This document shows, piece after piece, positions 44,387-53,194 of a stretch of DNA of 64,000 nucleotides. Each line of letters starts with the position of its first letter. Within the stretch, counting starts at the first letter, position 1. The notes under the pieces are model-generated. The model made no database searches. It was not told where the DNA came from and worked only from the letters and a program-made list of their open reading frames with translations. The position numbers were made by a program, and so were the translations under genes. This DNA comes from Piscinibacter sp047600445 (GTDB lineage: Bacteria > Pseudomonadota > Gammaproteobacteria > Burkholderiales > Burkholderiaceae_C): positions 1,364,001 to 1,428,000 of the forward strand of contig NZ_JASGKT010000002.1 of NCBI RefSeq assembly GCF_047600445.1, given 5' to 3'.

Positions 44387-46012
44387 GTGCCCCAAGCGCT
44401 TCAATCGGATGTCGTGGTCGCCGGCGGCGGCCTCGCCGGCATCGTCACCGCCACCGGGTGCCTGCGCGCCGGCCTGCGCGTCACGCTGATCGACCGCGAC
44501 ACGCCCGAGCGCCTCGGCGGCCTCGCGCTGTGGGCCTTCGGCGGCATGGCGCTGGTGGGCACGCCCTTGCAGCGGCGCATGAAGATCCCCGATTCGCCCG
44601 AACGCGCGCTGCGCGACTGGCTGAGCTTCGCCGAGCTGTCCGATGCCGACGTCTGGCCGCGCCGCTGGGCCGAGCACTACGTGCAGCACTCGCGCGCGCA
44701 GGTGTACGACTGGCTGGTGGCGCAGGGCCTGAAGTTCCTGCCGGCGGTCAACTGGGTCGAGCGCGGGCTCCAGGGCGAGGGCAACAGCGTGCCGCGTTAT
44801 CACATCCTGTGGGGCAGCTCGCGCGAGTTGGCGCGGCGCATGATCGCGGCGATGAAGGCGGCCGACGCGGGCGGGCGCCTCGCGCTGCTCAGCGGCCACC
44901 GCGTCACGGCCATCGAGCACGGCGGCGGCGCCGTCTCGGGCGTGCAGGCGATCGACGAAGCGAGCGGCGCCGCCGTGCGCGTCGACGCGCCGGTGGTGGT
45001 GCTGGCGATGGGCGGCCTCAACGGCTCCACCGAGCAGGCCATCGCCAACTGGCCGGCCGGCCGGCCGCGTCCGGCCACGATGCTCAACGGCGCGCACCCG
45101 TTCGCCGACGGCCGGCTGCATCGCTTCGCGGCCGAACAGCTCGGCGGCCAGGTCACGCACGCCGGCGAGATGTGGAACTACGCCGCCGGCTTTCCGCATC
45201 CGCAGCCGCATTTCCCCGGCCACGGGCTGTCCACCATTCCCTGCAAGTCGGCGCTGTGGCTGGACCATCGCGGGCGGCGCATCGGCCCCGAGCCGCTGGT
45301 CACCGGCTTCGACACCCACGAGCTCTGCCAGCGCGTCGCCGCGCAGGAGAAGCCCTGGACCTGGCACCTGCTGAACCGGCGCATCGCCGCCAAGGAGTTC
45401 GCCATCTCGGGCGCCGAGCACAACCAGCGCCTGCGCGACAAGCAGTTCCTGCACTTCGTGCGCGAAACCGTGCTCGGCAATCACCGCCTGCTGCGCCAGA
45501 TGCAGCGCGAGAGCGCGCATTTCCTGGTCGACGACACGCTGGCCGGCCTGGCGCGCCAGATGAACGCGCTGACGCAGAGCAGCGACGTCGACCCCGCGGT
45601 GCTGCAGGCGACGGCCGACGCCTTCGACGCCAACTTCGCCGGCAAGGATCTCGCGCTCGCCAACGACGACCAGATCCGCCGCATCCTGCATGCGCGCCAG
45701 TGGGGGCCGGACCGGCTGCGCACCTGCGCGCCGGCACCCTTGCAGAAGAAGGGCGCCGGGCCCTTCATCGCGATCCAGGTGCAGCTGATCACGCGCAAGA
45801 GCCTGGGCGGCCTGCAGACCGACCTGCAAAGCCGCGTGCTGCGCGCCGACGGCAGCGCGGCCAGCGGCCTGTACTGCGTCGGCGAGGCCGCCGGCTTCGG
45901 CGGCGGCGGCGCCAGCGGCAAACGCTCGCTGGAAGGCACTTTTCTGCCCGGCTGCATCCTCACGGCGCAAGCCGCCGCCGCTTCCATCACCCAAGGCAAG
46001 ACGACCCCATGA
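44387..46012 (+). CDS. FAD-dependent oxidoreductase (FAD_binding_2, KsdD/fumarate-reductase type)
   Basis: A 541-residue flavoprotein. The dinucleotide fold is at the start (SDVVVAGGGLAGIVTATGCLRAG, acidic end LIDRD), and the C-terminal FAD-binding piece reads GLYCVGEAAGFGGGGASGKR. The group includes 3-ketosteroid, tricarballylate and fumarate-type dehydrogenases; substrate not identifiable. GTG start at 44387 with GAGGAA upstream. A 7-bp hairpin (44301-44317) and TACAAT (44322-44327) precede it, a possible promoter. Its stop overlaps the next start (ATGA), so it and the ThDP enzyme are made together. Confidence 0.8.
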   Translation: MPQALQSDVVVAGGGLAGIVTATGCLRAGLRVTLIDRDTPERLGGLALWAFGGMALVGTPLQRRMKIPDSPERALRDWLSFAELSDADVWPRRWAEHYVQHSRAQVYDWLVAQGLKFLPAVNWVERGLQGEGNSVPRYHILWGSSRELARRMIAAMKAADAGGRLALLSGHRVTAIEHGGGAVSGVQAIDEASGAAVRVDAPVVVLAMGGLNGSTEQAIANWPAGRPRPATMLNGAHPFADGRLHRFAAEQLGGQVTHAGEMWNYAAGFPHPQPHFPGHGLSTIPCKSALWLDHRGRRIGPEPLVTGFDTHELCQRVAAQEKPWTWHLLNRRIAAKEFAISGAEHNQRLRDKQFLHFVRETVLGNHRLLRQMQRESAHFLVDDTLAGLARQMNALTQSSDVDPAVLQATADAFDANFAGKDLALANDDQIRRILHARQWGPDRLRTCAPAPLQKKGAGPFIAIQVQLITRKSLGGLQTDLQSRVLRADGSAASGLYCVGEAAGFGGGGASGKRSLEGTFLPGCILTAQAAAASITQGKTTP

Positions 46013-47661
46013 ACGGCGCCCAGGCCCTGATCAAGACGCTCGCCGACGCCGGCGTCGAGGTGTGCTTCAGCAACCCCGGCACCTCGGAGATGCACTTCGT
46101 CGCCGCGCTCGACCACGAACCGCGCCTGCGCGCCGTGCTGACGCTGTTCGAAGGCGTGGCCAGCGGCGCGGCCGACGGCTACGCGCGCATGGCCGGCAAG
46201 CCGGCGGCCACGCTGCTGCACCTGGGCTGCGGCCTGGGCAACGGGCTGGCCAACCTGCACAACGCGCGCAAGGGCCGCGTGCCGCTGCTGAACATCGTGG
46301 GCGACCACGCCACCTACCACGTCAAGCACGACGCGCAATTGCAATCCGACATCGAGACCGTGGCGCGCAACGTGTCGAGCTGGGTGCGCACCTCGGCCTC
46401 CACCGCCGCGCTGTGCGAAGACGCGGTGCAGGCGCTCGCCGCGACCCTGGGTCCGCCGGGGCAGGTGGCCACGCTGATCCTGCCGGCCGACGTGTCGTGG
46501 TCGGAAGGCGGCGTGCCCGCCGCGCCGCCGCCGCCCGCGCCGGTGCCGGCGGCGGACGACGCGGTGCTGGCCGCCATCGCGCAGGCGGTGCGCAGCGGCG
46601 CGCCGGCGGCGCTGCTGCTCGGCGGCCGCGCGCTGCGCGAACCCGCGCTGCTGGCCGCGGCGCGCATCGCGGCGCGCTGCGGCGTCAAGCTGCTGGCCGA
46701 GGTCTTCCCGACGCGCATCGAGCGCGGCGCGGGCCTGCCGCACGTCGAGCGCATCGCCTACCTCGCCGAGTTCGCGTCCGTGCAGTTGCAGGGGCTGCGC
46801 CACCTGATCCTGGTCGATGCCAAGGCGCCGGTGTCGTTCTTCGCCTACCCGGGCAAGAAGAGCGACCTGGTGCCCGAGGGCTGCGAGGTGCACACGCTGG
46901 CGCGCTTCGACCAGGACGCCGAGGCCAGCCTCGCCGCGCTCGCGCAGCGCCTCGGCGCCGGCGATGCGCAGCCCGCGCTGCAGGCGCCGCAGCGGCCCGG
47001 CCGGCCGCGCGGCAAGCTCAGCGCCGAGAAGGTCTGCAAGGCCATAGGCGCCATGCTGCCGGAGCGCGCCATCGTCGTCGACGAGGCGCAGACCTCGGGC
47101 GTGCTGCTGAGCGCCTTCACGCGCGGCGCGCCGCGCCACGACGTGCTCACGCTCACCGGCGGCGCGATCGGCCAGGGCCTGCCGGCCGCCGTGGGCGCGG
47201 CCATCGCCTGTCCGGACCGCCCGGTGCTCGCGCTGTGCGGCGACGGCTCGGCGATGTACACCCTCCAGGCGCTGTGGACGATGGCGCGCGAGCGGCTCGA
47301 CGTGATCGCGGTGGTCTTCAACAACCGCTCCTACGCGATCCTCAACGTCGAGTTGCAGCGTGTCGGCGCCCAGGGCAGCGGCGAGAAGGCGCGCGCGCAG
47401 CTCGATCTCGACCGGCCCGGCCTGGACTTCGTGCAAATGAGCCAGGGCCTGGGCGTGCCGGCCGTGCGCGCGACCAGCGCCGAGGACTTCGTCGCCGCGC
47501 TCGAGCACGCGCTGCGCACGCGCGGGCCGCACCTGATCGAAGCGGTGGTGCCGAGCGCCTTCTCCGGCCTGCGGCTGCGGCTGCTGCCGCGCCTGCTGGC
47601 TTCACTGGGCAGCCTGCCGCCGGCGGTGGCGCGCGCGATCAAGCGCAAAGTGGCGCCCTGA
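46009..47661 (+). CDS. Thiamine diphosphate-dependent enzyme, acetolactate synthase-like
   Basis: A 550-residue ThDP enzyme of the acetolactate synthase large-subunit family. Proton-relay E48 lies in TLFEGVASGAADGYARMAGK; the ThDP/Mg motif is LCGDGSAMYTLQALWTMARE ending VVFNNRSYAIL. No small-subunit gene (ilvN/ilvH) is adjacent, unlike biosynthetic operons, so a catabolic or specialised carboligase/decarboxylase is more likely. Translationally coupled to the flavoprotein upstream. Similar stand-alone proteins are annotated only as acetolactate synthase large subunit; the substrate is open. Confidence 0.8.
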   Translation: MNGAQALIKTLADAGVEVCFSNPGTSEMHFVAALDHEPRLRAVLTLFEGVASGAADGYARMAGKPAATLLHLGCGLGNGLANLHNARKGRVPLLNIVGDHATYHVKHDAQLQSDIETVARNVSSWVRTSASTAALCEDAVQALAATLGPPGQVATLILPADVSWSEGGVPAAPPPPAPVPAADDAVLAAIAQAVRSGAPAALLLGGRALREPALLAAARIAARCGVKLLAEVFPTRIERGAGLPHVERIAYLAEFASVQLQGLRHLILVDAKAPVSFFAYPGKKSDLVPEGCEVHTLARFDQDAEASLAALAQRLGAGDAQPALQAPQRPGRPRGKLSAEKVCKAIGAMLPERAIVVDEAQTSGVLLSAFTRGAPRHDVLTLTGGAIGQGLPAAVGAAIACPDRPVLALCGDGSAMYTLQALWTMARERLDVIAVVFNNRSYAILNVELQRVGAQGSGEKARAQLDLDRPGLDFVQMSQGLGVPAVRATSAEDFVAALEHALRTRGPHLIEAVVPSAFSGLRLRLLPRLLASLGSLPPAVARAIKRKVAP

Positions 47662-47729
47662 GCCGCCGCTGAAGGGCGGCGGGTCTCCCGCCGTCACCCC
47701 GCGCATGGGGAGGGTTTCGTGTCGATTCA

Positions 47730-47757
47730 TTGAATGAGAACTATTCTCAAGTAGAAT
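47730..47757 (+). promoter_or_regulatory. Sigma-70-like promoter with embedded Fur-like site
   Basis: TTGAAT (47730-47735) and TAGAAT (47752-47757) are 16 bases apart. Between them lies TGAGAA-N3-TTCTCA (47735-47749), a perfect inverted repeat of the Fur/Mur-box type, AT-rich in GC-rich surroundings. A bound metalloregulator would block RNA polymerase. The -10 is only seven bases before the ATG at 47765, implying a nearly leaderless transcript. Confidence 0.65.
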
Positions 47758-47764
47758 CGACGCC

Positions 47765-48679
47765 ATGCTGCCACCGAACCTCGCCGCACCCGACGCCGCC
47801 GTCACCACTTGGCGCTGGCGCACCTGGCTGGGCCTGGCGATCGCGGGCGCGGGTGCGCTGATCCTGCTGTTCCAGGTCTGGCGCGCGCTGCGCGGCGACC
47901 CGGTCGTCGCCGGCGCCTTGCTGGGCGGCTCGGCGGCGGCGCTGGCCACCGCGCTGGGCACGCTGCCGGTGCTGCTGTCGCAGCGCCTGTCCGACCGGGT
48001 GCAGGACACGCTGTTCGGCTTCGGCGCCGGCGTGATGCTGGCGGCCAGCGCGTTCTCGCTGGTGATCCCGGGTTTGCAGGCGGCGCGCGCGGCCGGCGTG
48101 TTCGGCGGCGGGCCGTGGTCGGCCGGCGCGGTGGTGGGCCTGGCGATCGTCGCCGGCGCCGTCGCGCTGCTGGCGCTCGACCGGCTGCTGCCGCACGAGC
48201 ATTTCATCAAGGGCCGCGAGGGCGCGGCGGCGCGCACGCTGCGCCGCACCTGGCTGTTCGTCATCGCCATCGCGCTGCACAACCTGCCCGAAGGGCTGGC
48301 GATCGGCGTCGGCTACGCGGGCAACGACGGCCTGCGCGCCAACGCGCTGGCCATGGGCATCGCGATCCAGGACGTGCCGGAAGGCCTGGTGGTGGCCGCC
48401 GCGCTGCTGGGTGCCGGCTACCGGCGCGCCGTGGCGGTGGGGCTGGGCATCGCGTCCGGGCTGGTCGAGCCGCTCGGCGCGGTGGCGGGCGCGGCCATCG
48501 TCGGCTACTCGGCCGCGCTGCTGCCCTGGGGCCTGGGTTTCGCCGCCGGCGCGATGCTCTACGTGATCAGCCACGAGATCATTCCCGAGTCGCACCGCAA
48601 GGGGCACGAGGCCTCGGCCACCGCCGGGCTGATCGTCGGCTTCGTGCTGATGATGATGCTCGACACCGCGCTGGGCTGA
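47765..48679 (+). CDS. ZIP-family metal transporter
   Basis: A 304-residue inner membrane transporter of the ZIP family (GufA/ZupT-like) with about eight helices. The metal-site helices carry HNLPEGLAIGVGYAGNDG and, in the next helix, QDVPEGLVVAAALLGA; a further HEIIPESHRKGHE motif lies near the end. It would import Zn, Fe or Mn. The Fur-like box in its promoter points to iron or manganese control, though a zinc role is not excluded. No ribosome site precedes the ATG. Confidence 0.87.
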   Translation: MLPPNLAAPDAAVTTWRWRTWLGLAIAGAGALILLFQVWRALRGDPVVAGALLGGSAAALATALGTLPVLLSQRLSDRVQDTLFGFGAGVMLAASAFSLVIPGLQAARAAGVFGGGPWSAGAVVGLAIVAGAVALLALDRLLPHEHFIKGREGAAARTLRRTWLFVIAIALHNLPEGLAIGVGYAGNDGLRANALAMGIAIQDVPEGLVVAAALLGAGYRRAVAVGLGIASGLVEPLGAVAGAAIVGYSAALLPWGLGFAAGAMLYVISHEIIPESHRKGHEASATAGLIVGFVLMMMLDTALG

Positions 48680-48691
48680 GGTCTGCCCGCC

Positions 48692-49516
48692 ATGCATGAA
48701 TGCCTCTCGGCCGTGCCCTCGACGCTGCGCATTCCGCTGGCGGCGCGCGCGCTCGGCGATGCGCTGTTTCCTTCGGTGGCGGTGGACGACGCGCACGCCG
48801 CGCGCCTGCTCGCCGCTCTGGGCGACGACGGCGCGCTGTGGCTGCGCGACCGCGGCAGCGTCTACGGCGTGCTGGCGCGCACGCGGCGCTTCCGCGAACT
48901 GGCCGGCGCCTACCTGGCGCGGCATCCGGCCGGCCACGTGGTCAACCTCGGCTGCGGTCTCGCGCACTACTTCCAATGGCTCGACAACGGCCAGGCGCAC
49001 ATGACCGATGCCGATCTGGGCGAAGTGTTCGCCATCCGCCGCGCGCTGCTGCCGGCCGCGGGTGGCCGCCACGTGCTGCGTGAAGTGAATCTCGCCGACG
49101 CCGGCTGGTGGGATGCGCTCGGCCTGCCTGCGCAGCGCGGCGAGGCGCCGGTGTTCCTGTTCGCCGAAGGCGTCTTCATGTACCTGCAGCCCGAAGTCGT
49201 GCAGGCGGTGCTGCGCACCTTCGGCGAGCGCGCGCCGGCTGAATCGGTTTTCGCCTTCGACGCGATGTGCTGGCTGGCGGCGGGGCGCGCGAAGCAGCAT
49301 CCGTCGGTGCGCCACACGGAGGCCGAATTCCACTGGGGGCCGCGCCGCCCGGCCGAGCTGACGGCGCCGTCGCCACGGCTGCGCCTCGCCGCGGCGCACC
49401 CGGTGATGGAGGGCTACGGCTGGCCGTACCAGTGGATGGGGCCGCTGTTCCGGGCCGTGCTGGGCGTGCCGTTCTATGCGCTCTACGAGCTGCACGCGAC
49501 CGACACGGAAAACTGA
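48692..49516 (+). CDS. Class I SAM-dependent methyltransferase (PPM1/TcmP type)
   Basis: A 274-residue methyltransferase of the leucine carboxyl methyltransferase/TcmP-like family. The SAM motif I is VVNLGCGLAHYFQWL, and FLFAEGVFMYLQPEVVQAVL is the family's acidic post-motif. Substrate unknown; homologues O-methylate polyketides or carboxylates. It starts 12 bases after the ZIP gene and its stop overlaps the next start (TGATG), suggesting a ZIP-methyltransferase-DUF2325 transcript. Confidence 0.78.
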   Translation: MHECLSAVPSTLRIPLAARALGDALFPSVAVDDAHAARLLAALGDDGALWLRDRGSVYGVLARTRRFRELAGAYLARHPAGHVVNLGCGLAHYFQWLDNGQAHMTDADLGEVFAIRRALLPAAGGRHVLREVNLADAGWWDALGLPAQRGEAPVFLFAEGVFMYLQPEVVQAVLRTFGERAPAESVFAFDAMCWLAAGRAKQHPSVRHTEAEFHWGPRRPAELTAPSPRLRLAAAHPVMEGYGWPYQWMGPLFRAVLGVPFYALYELHATDTEN

Positions 49517-50055
49517 TGCGCATCGACGCACGCGACTTCGAGCAGCTCGCGCGCGAGCACCGCGCGCTGATGCGCGACTACGGGCGCGTGCAGTCGCGGT
49601 GCAGCGAGCAACTGCTGGCGCAGGCGCGCCGCATCGAGCGGCTCGATGCGCAGGCCGTGCGCCTGCGCGCCGAACTGATCGTGCGCGAGACCGCGCTCGC
49701 CTGGGCGCGCGAGGACCTGGCCGCGCTCGAGCAGGCCATCCCCGGCCTGCCGCGCCGCGTGAGGCTGGCGCGGCACGTCGAGGCGCTGCTGGCGCGCAAC
49801 CGCGAGCTGATGCGCGAGCGCACGCGCGGCGAGCCGCCGGCCGCCACGGTGCTGCCGCCGCCCGACGATGCCGAGGCGCTGGAAGCCAGCCTGCGCGCCG
49901 CCGACCTGGTGATCTGCCAGACCGGCTGCCTGAGCCACGCCGCGTTCTGGCGCGTGCAAGACCATTGCCGGCGCACCGGCAAGGCCTGCGTGCTGGCCGA
50001 GCAGCCCGAGGCGCTGCGCATCGTGCGCATCCACAAGGCGCCGGCGAGCAACTAA
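49516..50055 (+). CDS. DUF2325-domain protein with N-terminal coiled coil
   Basis: A 179-residue cytoplasmic protein. Residues 1-110 are predicted coiled-coil-like (DARDFEQLAREHRALMRDYG; RRIERLDAQAVRLRAELIVR). The C-terminal 70 residues match DUF2325 (LRAADLVICQTGCLSHAAFW, HCRRTGKACVLAEQPEAL). Function of the domain is unknown. Reinitiation from the upstream methyltransferase stop (TGATG) is likely. Confidence 0.78.
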   Translation: MRIDARDFEQLAREHRALMRDYGRVQSRCSEQLLAQARRIERLDAQAVRLRAELIVRETALAWAREDLAALEQAIPGLPRRVRLARHVEALLARNRELMRERTRGEPPAATVLPPPDDAEALEASLRAADLVICQTGCLSHAAFWRVQDHCRRTGKACVLAEQPEALRIVRIHKAPASN

Positions 50056-50085
50056 GATCGCCGTCTCGGATTCGAGGAGCGTGCC

Positions 50086-50589
50086 ATGAGCCACCAGTTC
50101 TCTCGTCTCGCAGCCGCCGGCCTGCTCGCCGCGGCCGCCGCCACGGCCGGCGCCGCCGAGTTCAGCGTCGGCTTCGTCCACCCCGAGACCTACACCGACG
50201 CCGGCTACTCGCGCTCGCCGGCCAGCGAGCGCGACCGCGCCGAGGTGATGCACGACATCGAGCAGCACCTGCAGCGCCTGGCCGAACGCAGCCTGCCGGC
50301 CGGCGACACGCTGCGCATCGAGGTGCTCGACATCGACCTGGCCGGGCACTTCGAGCCGTTCCGCTTCCGCGGCGCCGACGTGCGCATCGTGCGCGACATC
50401 GCCGCGCCGCGCATCAAGCTGCGCTACACGCTCAGCCGCGGCGGCCAGGTGGCGGCGCAGGCCGAGGAGCGCCTCACCGACCTGAGCTTCCTGATGGGCT
50501 TCAACCGCTATCCGGCCAGCGACCGGCTGCGCTACGAGAAGGCGATGCTCGACGACTGGTTCGACAAGCGCTTCGCCGCGCCGCAGTAG
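50086..50589 (+). CDS. DUF3016-domain secreted protein
   Basis: A 167-residue exported protein. Signal peptide 1-24 (AAGLLAAAAATAGAAE). The remainder is a DUF3016 domain: VGFVHPETYTDAGYSR, LRIEVLDIDLAGHFEP, IKLRYTLSRGGQVAAQAEER, and a tail YEKAMLDDWFDKRF. The DAG motif and tail are diagnostic. Function unknown, probably periplasmic. GAGGAG ribosome site. Confidence 0.85.
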   Translation: MSHQFSRLAAAGLLAAAAATAGAAEFSVGFVHPETYTDAGYSRSPASERDRAEVMHDIEQHLQRLAERSLPAGDTLRIEVLDIDLAGHFEPFRFRGADVRIVRDIAAPRIKLRYTLSRGGQVAAQAEERLTDLSFLMGFNRYPASDRLRYEKAMLDDWFDKRFAAPQ

Positions 50590-50595
50590 CCCCGG

Positions 50596-51609
50596 TCAGG
50601 CCGCGCCTGCGCGCCGCGCCGCGATCTCCTGCGCCAGCGCGATCACCGACAGCGGCGCGCAGCCCTCGGCCTTGTTGCTGATCGCGATGCACACCGGCTG
50701 GCCGGCGTCGGCGGTGGCCAATGCCACCTTGGCGAGCACGCGGCGGGTGTCGATGTCGGCGTCGGCGATGCGCGTGTAGGGCTCGTAGAGCTGGCGCGCC
50801 TTCTCGTAGCCCCAGGCGCCGTGGCGGCGGTGCAGGTTCCAGCGGCAGACCAGCGGGCCGGGCCAGAGCGCGCGCAGCATCGGCAACTGGTCTTCGATGG
50901 GCGGCATCTTCGCGTGCAGGCCCAGGCAGTAGGTGGCGCCGGCCGCGCGCAGCAGCGCGGCGAAGGCGGGCGTCAGCAGGGCCGCGTCGCGCACCTGCAC
51001 CGCCACCACGGCGCCGGGCGCATCGGCCAGCGAGGGCAGGGCGCGCAGCATCGCGCCCAGGCGCTCGTGCAGGCGCGGCAGGTCGTGCAGCCACGCCGGG
51101 GGCAGCGGGCTGAGCTGGAACACCAGCGCGCCCAGCCGCTCGCCCAGCCCGGCCAGCGCCGGCTCGGCGAACTCGCGGCAGGCGAGGCCGGGGTCCAGGA
51201 ACAGCGGGTTGGGCTGCGTCGCGCGGCCGTTCTCGTCGCGCACCACGGCATCGGCCACCGAGGCCGGCGCCTTGACGATGAAGCGAAACGAGGCCGGCAC
51301 CTGCGCCGCGTAGGCGGCGTACTGCGCGCTGCTCAGCGGCTGGTAGAACGAGCGGTCGATGCTGACGCAGCCCAGCAGCGGGTGCCGCGCGTAGGCGGCC
51401 AGGCCGTCGCGCGACAGGCGGCTCTCGCCGTACTCGCCGTTCCAGACGAGGCCGTCCCAACCCGGATAGCTCCACGATGAGGTGCCCAGGCGCAGATTCG
51501 ATGGCAGTTGCGCGGCCAGCGCGGCGATTTCCGCGCCCACCGGGGCGGCCGCCACGCCGCCGCGGCGCGGCCTGGGCGCCTCGGGAAGGGCAAACAATTC
51601 GTCCTGCAC
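50596..51609 (-). CDS. DUF72 (YecE-like) protein
   Basis: A 337-residue TIM-barrel-like DUF72 protein. Visible: LRLGTSSWSYPGWDGLVWNG, IDRSFYQPLS, FRFIVKAPASVAD, and LVCRWNLHRRHGAWGYEKA; near the C-terminus the cysteine-containing CIAISNKAEGCAP. An N-terminal extension of about 35 residues precedes the domain. Start is GTG at 51609. Function unknown. Convergent with the DUF3016 gene, divergent from tadA. Confidence 0.83.
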   Translation of the reverse strand: MQDELFALPEAPRPRRGGVAAAPVGAEIAALAAQLPSNLRLGTSSWSYPGWDGLVWNGEYGESRLSRDGLAAYARHPLLGCVSIDRSFYQPLSSAQYAAYAAQVPASFRFIVKAPASVADAVVRDENGRATQPNPLFLDPGLACREFAEPALAGLGERLGALVFQLSPLPPAWLHDLPRLHERLGAMLRALPSLADAPGAVVAVQVRDAALLTPAFAALLRAAGATYCLGLHAKMPPIEDQLPMLRALWPGPLVCRWNLHRRHGAWGYEKARQLYEPYTRIADADIDTRRVLAKVALATADAGQPVCIAISNKAEGCAPLSVIALAQEIAARRAGAA

Positions 51610-51674
51610 GTCGCGCAGCGTAGCCCACCCGGGTTTGCGGCGAGAATGCGCCGCGAGGAAAGGAACAGCGCCGA

Positions 51675-52253
51675 ATGAGCGGGGGACACGACGAAGCCGC
51701 GATGCGCCTGGCGATCGACCAGGCGCGCAATGCCTGGCTGGTCGGCGAGGTGCCGGTGGGCGCGGTGATCGTGCGCGAGGGGCCGAACGGCCGCCAGGTC
51801 GTCGCCACCGGCTACAACCGGCCCATCACCGAACACGACCCGACCGCGCACGCCGAGATCGTCGCGCTGCGCCACGCCGCGACGCTGCTGGCCAACTACC
51901 GGCTGCCCGAGTGCGAGCTGTACGTGACGCTCGAGCCCTGCGCGATGTGCGCGATGGCGCTGATGCACGCGCGCTTCAAGCGCGTGGTGTTCGGTGCCTT
52001 CGACCCCAAGACCGGCGCGGCCGGCTCGGTGGTCGACCTGTTCGCCGACCCGCGACTGAACCACCACACCGAGGTCGCCGGCGGCGTGCTCGGCGACGAG
52101 TGCGGCGCGCTGCTGCGCGAGTTCTTCGCCGAGCGGCGCGAGCAGTACCGCCAGCGCCGCGGCGAGCGCCAGGCCGACGCCCCCGACACCATTCCCGCCG
52201 GCGAGGCGATCGAACTCGAACACCCCGATGCATCACCACCACCATCACCATGA
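51675..52253 (+). CDS. tadA: tRNA-specific adenosine deaminase TadA
   Basis: A 192-residue zinc deaminase making inosine at the wobble position of tRNA-Arg(ACG). Zinc site: H59 and catalytic E61 (TAHAEIVAL), C89 and C92 (LEPCAMCAMAL). RFKRVVFGAFDPKTGAAGS is typical of TadA. The C-terminal 40 residues are a charged/proline tail beyond the conserved fold. The last 26 bases overlap the start of ldcA in another frame. Confidence 0.94.
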   Translation: MSGGHDEAAMRLAIDQARNAWLVGEVPVGAVIVREGPNGRQVVATGYNRPITEHDPTAHAEIVALRHAATLLANYRLPECELYVTLEPCAMCAMALMHARFKRVVFGAFDPKTGAAGSVVDLFADPRLNHHTEVAGGVLGDECGALLREFFAERREQYRQRRGERQADAPDTIPAGEAIELEHPDASPPPSP

Positions 52254-53142
52254 CCAGTCGCTGACGCTGTTCACGCCCTCCGGCGTGGTGGCGAAGGCGG
52301 CAACGCTGCGGCTGGCGGCCCGGCGCCTGCACGAGCTGGGCTTCCGGGTGTCGGTCGACGAAGCCGCGACCGCCCGGCACCAGCGCTTCGGCGGCGACGA
52401 CGACACCCGCCTGGCCGCGCTGCACCGCGTCGCCGCCGCGGCGCCCGACATCGCGATGGCCGCGCGCGGCGGCTACGGCCTGACGCGGCTGCTGGACCGC
52501 ATCGACTGGAAGCTGATCGCCGCGAGCGTCGAGCGCGGCACGCGCTGGGTCGGCCACAGCGACTTCACCGCGCTGCAGCTCGGCCTGCTCGCGCATGCGA
52601 AGGGCGTCACCTGGGCCGGGCCGATGGCGTGCTACGACTTCGGCGGCGAGGCGCTCGACGACGTCACCCGCGACTGCTTCCGCGAGGCGATGAGCGGCGA
52701 GCTGGAGGCGGTGGGCTTCCGCACCGACGAGGGCTTCGACGGGCTCGAGGTCAAGGGCACGCTGTGGGGCGGCAACCTCGCGATGCTGGTCTCGCTGCTG
52801 GGCACGCCGCACTGGCCGCGCATCAAGGGCGGCGTGCTGTTCGTCGAGGACGTCAACGAGCACCCCTACCGCATCGAACGCGCCTTGCTGCAGCTTCATC
52901 AGGCCGGCGTGCTCGACGCGCAGAAGGCCATCCTGCTCGGCGACTTCACCGAATGGAAGAAGTCGCCGCTGGACCGCGGCTACTCGCTCAAGACCATGGT
53001 GCGGGCGCTGCGCGGCGCGACGCGAACCCCCATCCTCACCGGGCTGCCCTTCGGCCACGTGCCGACCAAGGTGACGCTGCCGGTCGGCGCGCGCGTGCAG
53101 CTCGCGGTGCAGGGGCGCGACGCCTTCGCCGGCTGGCGCTGA
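52228..53142 (+). CDS. ldcA: Muramoyltetrapeptide (LD-) carboxypeptidase, S66 family
   Basis: A 304-residue cytoplasmic serine peptidase recycling murein tetrapeptides to tripeptides. Nucleophile S111 in WVGHSDFTAL; RGGYGLTRLL before it; later Glu (FVEDVNEHPYRIE) and His in LPFGHVPTKVTLPVG complete the family pattern. The protein starts with MHHHHHHHDQ, seven consecutive histidines, encoded where the gene overlaps tadA. Alternative in-frame starts would remove the first conserved strand (LTLFTPSGVV), so the His run appears genuine. Confidence 0.9.
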   Translation: MHHHHHHHDQSLTLFTPSGVVAKAATLRLAARRLHELGFRVSVDEAATARHQRFGGDDDTRLAALHRVAAAAPDIAMAARGGYGLTRLLDRIDWKLIAASVERGTRWVGHSDFTALQLGLLAHAKGVTWAGPMACYDFGGEALDDVTRDCFREAMSGELEAVGFRTDEGFDGLEVKGTLWGGNLAMLVSLLGTPHWPRIKGGVLFVEDVNEHPYRIERALLQLHQAGVLDAQKAILLGDFTEWKKSPLDRGYSLKTMVRALRGATRTPILTGLPFGHVPTKVTLPVGARVQLAVQGRDAFAGWR

Positions 53143-53194
53143 CGCTCGCGCCCTTGCCCTTATCATGCGCGGCTTCGACAAGGGGATCGGCCGC

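Noticed and set aside
52228..52260. Histidine run as a cloning-tag artefact
   Set aside because: It overlaps the native tadA 3' end in continuous chromosomal sequence with no vector bases.
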